17,210 nt of DNA from Verrucomicrobiota bacterium (GTDB lineage Bacteria; Verrucomicrobiota; Verrucomicrobiia; Opitutales; Opitutaceae): positions 1 to 17,210 of the forward strand of contig JAFAAS010000160.1 in NCBI GenBank assembly GCA_023426435.1, given 5' to 3'. Positions 13,493-17,210 of this stretch are shown here, in pieces. How positions within the stretch are numbered: the stretch's first letter is position 1; the number at the start of each line of letters is the position of its first letter. The translations under genes were made by a program, and so were the position numbers. The notes under the pieces are model-generated. The model was not told the origin of the DNA. It saw only the letters and a program-made list of their open reading frames with translations, and ran no database searches.

Positions 13493-16400
13493 ATGTTTCG
13501 CGCCGCCGCGTTCCTGCTCTCCGTCTCCGCACTCGCCTCCACCCTTTTCGCGAGCGCTTTGGAGCTAGGCCAGCCGCTCATCGAGGTGTTTCGGCCCCGC
13601 GACTACGACGCATCCACCCACAACTGGTCCGCCGTCCAAGACCGCCGCGGCCTCCTCCACGTCGCGAACAACAACGTCATGCTGTCGTTCGATGGCCGTC
13701 AGTGGCGCTCCGTCCACACCCGCGGCGCCTATCGCACGCTGCTCGCGCTCGATATCAACGATCGCATCTGGCTCGGCGGCGCCGACTCGCTCGGTTACCT
13801 CGACGAAAACACCTACGGCGCCCGCGTCTTCACGTCGCTGTGGGATCGTCTGACCGCCGAAGATCGCGACTACCGCGGCACCTCCGGGCTCCACGTGCTC
13901 CCGTCGGGCGTCCGCTTCTCCGCGTGGGACCGACAGCTGGTGTGGGCCGGAGAAAAATTCACCCGCGCCCACGAACTCCACCTGCCTTACCAGCCCGGCA
14001 GCCACCTGCCCTACGCGCAGGCCGCGGACAAATCCTGGAAAATCTTCGACGGCGAAGATTGGCAGCCGCTCGCCGACGCCCCCGAACTGCGCGACACCAC
14101 GATCATGGCGATCATGCCCCAGCCCGATGGCTCAACGCTCCTCGCCACACGTCATCAAGGTCTCTGGCGCGCACGCCATGGCATCGCCGAACGTTTTCCC
14201 ACGCAGGTCGACGCCACACTCTTCGCCCGCCAGATCGCGATCGCGACCCAACTCCGCGACGGCACGCTCGCGATCGCGCTCTATCCCACCGATTTCCTCC
14301 TGCTCAATCCTCGCGGGGAACTGCTGTCCTTCATTCACAGCGATCCCGACGGACAACGCACTCCTCTCGTCGAAGCGTTCTTCCAGGATCGCGACGACGA
14401 TCTCTGGGTGCTGCGCCGCACCGGCATCGCCCGCCTTTCCTGGCCTTCACCGCTCACCGTTTTCAACCACGTGAATGGCGTGCCGAGCACATCCATCCGC
14501 ATCGCGCGCCGTCACCAAGGCCGGCTCTACCTCGGCAAGTCCGACGGCCTGAGCCTCCTCGAATCCCCCGCTCCGCACGAGGTCCCCGCTCAACCCGCGC
14601 GCTTCATTCCCGTTCCCGGTTACACCGACAGCGTGTGGGATTTGCTCAGCATCGGCGACGAACTCGTCGTCGGCGGACTCGGCGGTATCCGCATTCTGGA
14701 TGCCGCGGGCAACACCACCCGCCTCCTGCCCAACGACATCGTCATCGCGCTGCTCCAGCCACGCCGGCAATCCGATACGATTCTCGCCGGCGCCGAGCGC
14801 GGTCTCTTCGTTCTCCAACGCGACGCCACCGGCTGGCGCGTCGCCGCCCAAATCGCCGGAGTCGACGCCGCCACCAGCCGGCTCGTCGAAGAACCCGACG
14901 GCACCGTGTGGATCTCGACCCTCAACCGCGGCTATTACCGCCTCCTCGATTTCCGCGACCCTTCGCAACCCAAGCTCGAACACTACGCCGGCGGACACGG
15001 TTTCCCCGACGAAACACTGCGCGGCGAAGTCATCATCAGCCGAGCCGGCGATCGTCCGGTGTTTCTCTATCGGAATATCATCTACCGTTTCGACGCCTCC
15101 GCTCGCCGATTCGAGCCCTCGCTTTCCGCCGCTCGCCATTTCGACACCAACGCCGTCGACGTGGTCGATCTTCACGCCGGCCTCGACGGCGGGCTCTGGG
15201 CCCGCACCGTCCGCCGCGATGGCGACGCCGGCCCATGGGGCGGCCGCCGCCTCTGGCGCATCGAATCCGACGGCACGTGGCGGCAAATGCCGTTCTCCCT
15301 GTTTTCCGCCACCGGCGAAATCATGTCGCTCAACGAGGAACGCAGCCCCGGCTCCAACCAACTCGTCGCCTGGATCGGTGGCACCAACGGACTCGTCCGC
15401 GCCGAGTTGCCCGCCGCGTTCGTCGAGCCGCGCGAGTTCCGCACCGTCGTTCGCGAGATCACCAAAGCCGCCGGCGAAACCGCCCCACTCACCGGCCCGC
15501 CGCTCCAACTTTCGCCCGACGAACACACGCTGCGCATCGCCTTCGGCACCGACCGTCTCGACGATCGCGATACGCAATTCCAGTTCCGTCTCCACGGCCG
15601 CGACGCCGATTGGGGGCCGTTTGGAACCGCCAACGTCGCGGCGTTCGATTACCTCCCCGCCGGCCGCTACACCGTCCATGCTCGCGCCCGCGACGCCGAC
15701 GGCCGCATCAGCTCCCCCGCGGCATTCCCCTTCGTCGTCGTCCCGCCTTGGTGGCAAACCTGGTGGGCCAAATCCGCTTACTTCCTCGCCGCCCTCGCTG
15801 CCGTCGGTCTCTTCGTGCGCTGGCGCGGCCACGCGATCCGCCGCCGCAACGCCCAGCTCGAACAACTCGTCGCCACCCGCACCCACCAGTTGCGCGACGC
15901 CAAGTCCGCCGCCGAATCCGCCAACCACGCCAAGAGCGCATTCCTCGCCAACATGAGTCACGAGCTGCGCACGCCGTTGAATGCGATTCTTGGATACGCG
16001 CAGATCCTCCGCCGCGAAACCGGCCTCTCCGAAAAAGGCCGCCACCAGCTCGCCATCGTCGGCCGCAACGGCGAACACCTGCTCCAGATGATCAACGAGG
16101 TCCTCGATCTCGCCAAAATCGAAGCGGGCAAGATGACGCTCCACACCGCGCCGTTTCCACTCATGCGCGTCGTGAAAACCGCCGCCGATCTCTTCGAACA
16201 ACGCGCCGCCGACAAAGGCCTCGCCTTTCGCCTCGAGATCGGCGCCGGCCTGCCGAAGACGGTTTCGTCCGACGAACAAAAACTCCGCCAGATCGTGTTC
16301 AACCTCCTCGGCAACGCCGTGAAGTTCACCGATCGCGGTGAAATCGTCTTCTCGGTCGCGCGCATCGAGGGCCACGTGCGCTTCGAAATCCGCGACACCG

Positions 16401-17210
16401 GTCCCGGCATCGCCGCCGATCAACGCGACGCGATCTTCCAACCCTTCCACCAGGCCACACCCGCCGCTCAATCCCAGGGCACCGGCCTCGGTCTCGCCAT
16501 CAGCCAGCGTCTCGCCGAACTGCTCGGCAGTCGTATCCATCTCTCCAGCACGCTCGGTCAGGGTTCCCGCTTCTGGCTCGATCTCACGCTTCCCGAAGTC
16601 GTCGAACCTCGCGGTCACCACGCCGTCATCCGCACCATCACCGGCTACTCCGGCCCGCGTCGCCGCATCCTCGTCGCCGACGACGAACCGACCAACCGCG
16701 CCGTGCTGCGCGACCTGCTGGAACCGCTCGGTTTCACCATCGACGACGTCCCCGACGGCGCCGCCTGCGTCGCCGCCGTGGAACGAAACCGCTACGACTG
16801 CCTGCTCCTCGACTTGCGCATGCCGGTCCTCGGCGGACTCGACGCCGTCCCGCGCCTCCGCGCCCTCCCCCACGGCCAGTCACTTCCCATCATCGCCGTC
16901 TCCGCCAGCGTTCTCGGCTTCGATCAAAACGAAGCGATCGCCGCCGGCTGCAACGCCTTCCTCCCCAAACCGGTTCAGGAATCCCAACTCCTCGAAACAC
17001 TCGGCCGCCTCCTCCGGCTCGAATGGACCGCCCGCGAAAGCGCCGCCCCATTCGACTCGCTCGTCTCCGTCTCCTCCCCCGCCGCGCTTCCGTCGCCCGC
17101 CATGCTCGAAGCCCTTCTCCAACTCGCCCGCCGCGGCGACCTGGACGCGCTTCGCGAACAGATCGCCGTCGCACTCACCCAAGGCGAACCCGGCGCCGCC
17201 TTCCTCCACG
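13493..17210 (+). CDS. Hybrid sensor histidine kinase with periplasmic beta-propeller (3' end outside window)
   Basis: The frame is open for 1239 codons to the window end. It starts with a signal peptide, MFRAAAFLLSVSALASTLFA, which fixes the ATG at 13493. About nine propeller-blade motifs follow (for example RIWLGGADSLGYLD, DDLWVLRRTGIARLSW, GTVWISTLNRGYYRL), then a Y_Y_Y domain (about 670-750) and one membrane helix (about 761-778). The HisKA box MSHELRTPLN has phosphoacceptor H823. The ATPase has an N box around N941, DTGPGI (968-973) and GTGLGL (996-1001). A receiver domain follows with D1063/D1064, phosphoacceptor D1107 and K1159, then the start of a helical tail. The architecture resembles the hybrid two-component sensors of polysaccharide-sensing bacteria, but no HTH output is seen before the cut. 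It diverges from tpsA, so the TPS operon is a plausible target; this is inference. Confidence 0.95.
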   Translation, partial: MFRAAAFLLSVSALASTLFASALELGQPLIEVFRPRDYDASTHNWSAVQDRRGLLHVANNNVMLSFDGRQWRSVHTRGAYRTLLALDINDRIWLGGADSLGYLDENTYGARVFTSLWDRLTAEDRDYRGTSGLHVLPSGVRFSAWDRQLVWAGEKFTRAHELHLPYQPGSHLPYAQAADKSWKIFDGEDWQPLADAPELRDTTIMAIMPQPDGSTLLATRHQGLWRARHGIAERFPTQVDATLFARQIAIATQLRDGTLAIALYPTDFLLLNPRGELLSFIHSDPDGQRTPLVEAFFQDRDDDLWVLRRTGIARLSWPSPLTVFNHVNGVPSTSIRIARRHQGRLYLGKSDGLSLLESPAPHEVPAQPARFIPVPGYTDSVWDLLSIGDELVVGGLGGIRILDAAGNTTRLLPNDIVIALLQPRRQSDTILAGAERGLFVLQRDATGWRVAAQIAGVDAATSRLVEEPDGTVWISTLNRGYYRLLDFRDPSQPKLEHYAGGHGFPDETLRGEVIISRAGDRPVFLYRNIIYRFDASARRFEPSLSAARHFDTNAVDVVDLHAGLDGGLWARTVRRDGDAGPWGGRRLWRIESDGTWRQMPFSLFSATGEIMSLNEERSPGSNQLVAWIGGTNGLVRAELPAAFVEPREFRTVVREITKAAGETAPLTGPPLQLSPDEHTLRIAFGTDRLDDRDTQFQFRLHGRDADWGPFGTANVAAFDYLPAGRYTVHARARDADGRISSPAAFPFVVVPPWWQTWWAKSAYFLAALAAVGLFVRWRGHAIRRRNAQLEQLVATRTHQLRDAKSAAESANHAKSAFLANMSHELRTPLNAILGYAQILRRETGLSEKGRHQLAIVGRNGEHLLQMINEVLDLAKIEAGKMTLHTAPFPLMRVVKTAADLFEQRAADKGLAFRLEIGAGLPKTVSSDEQKLRQIVFNLLGNAVKFTDRGEIVFSVARIEGHVRFEIRDTGPGIAADQRDAIFQPFHQATPAAQSQGTGLGLAISQRLAELLGSRIHLSSTLGQGSRFWLDLTLPEVVEPRGHHAVIRTITGYSGPRRRILVADDEPTNRAVLRDLLEPLGFTIDDVPDGAACVAAVERNRYDCLLLDLRMPVLGGLDAVPRLRALPHGQSLPIIAVSASVLGFDQNEAIAAGCNAFLPKPVQESQLLETLGRLLRLEWTARESAAPFDSLVSVSSPAALPSPAMLEALLQLARRGDLDALREQIAVALTQGEPGAAFLH

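Noticed and set aside
13702..16341. An 879-codon plus-strand open frame overlapping the kinase
   Set aside because: It is extremely arginine/proline-rich and out of frame with the kinase, whose HisKA and HATPase motifs are certain.
14447..16873. An 808-codon minus-strand open frame opposite the kinase
   Set aside because: It is low-complexity, rich in G, A, E and D, overlaps the fully supported kinase domains, and is the mirror of biased third positions.

Overview
The window is GC-rich DNA (about two thirds G+C by eye), gene-dense, with very few Shine-Dalgarno sequences. I infer a Gram-negative bacterium of the Verrucomicrobiota, most likely Opitutaceae-like. The grounds are an outer-membrane two-partner secretion system whose exoprotein carries MBG repeats, a periplasmic-propeller hybrid kinase, and short decayed dispersed repeats of a kind familiar from that phylum. 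No rRNA or marker gene is present to prove the taxonomy.

Left part (1-5.6 kb): ordinary housekeeping and accessory genes. A TSUP/TauE-SafE membrane transporter (cut by the window start) lies downstream of recF; both are on the minus strand. A long imperfect hairpin built from a CTTGGAGCTTGG-type repeat separates recF from a divergent cyclophilin-type peptidyl-prolyl isomerase, which is followed by two consecutive intrinsic terminators. Next comes a minus-strand exported HExxH metallopeptidase-like protein. A 428-bp non-coding gap follows, holding two matching AT-rich 19-bp dyads and decayed repeats. A stand-alone ParB-like protein with a glycine-rich linker ends this part.

Middle part (5.7-13.4 kb): a two-partner secretion operon on the minus strand. 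A 1996-aa TpsA exoprotein comes first, followed after 49 bp by its 547-aa TpsB outer-membrane transporter. The exoprotein has a signal peptide, a TPS (haemagglutination-activity) domain, a beta-rich passenger, nine recognisable plus one degenerate MBG repeats of about 80 residues, and then an unusual, mostly alpha-helical C-terminal region with two hydrophobic glycine-rich segments.

Right part (13.4-17.2 kb): diverging from tpsA by 121 bp is a large hybrid sensor histidine kinase. It has a signal peptide, beta-propeller blades, a Y_Y_Y domain, one membrane helix, HisKA, HATPase and receiver domains, and is cut by the window end. Its short leader holds an intrinsic terminator and a competing downstream arm, which looks like a transcription attenuator. 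The inferred theme is an envelope locus in which a periplasm-sensing kinase sits head to head with a secreted giant adhesin. The most unusual items are the TpsA C-terminal domain, the kinase leader and the paired AT-rich dyads.
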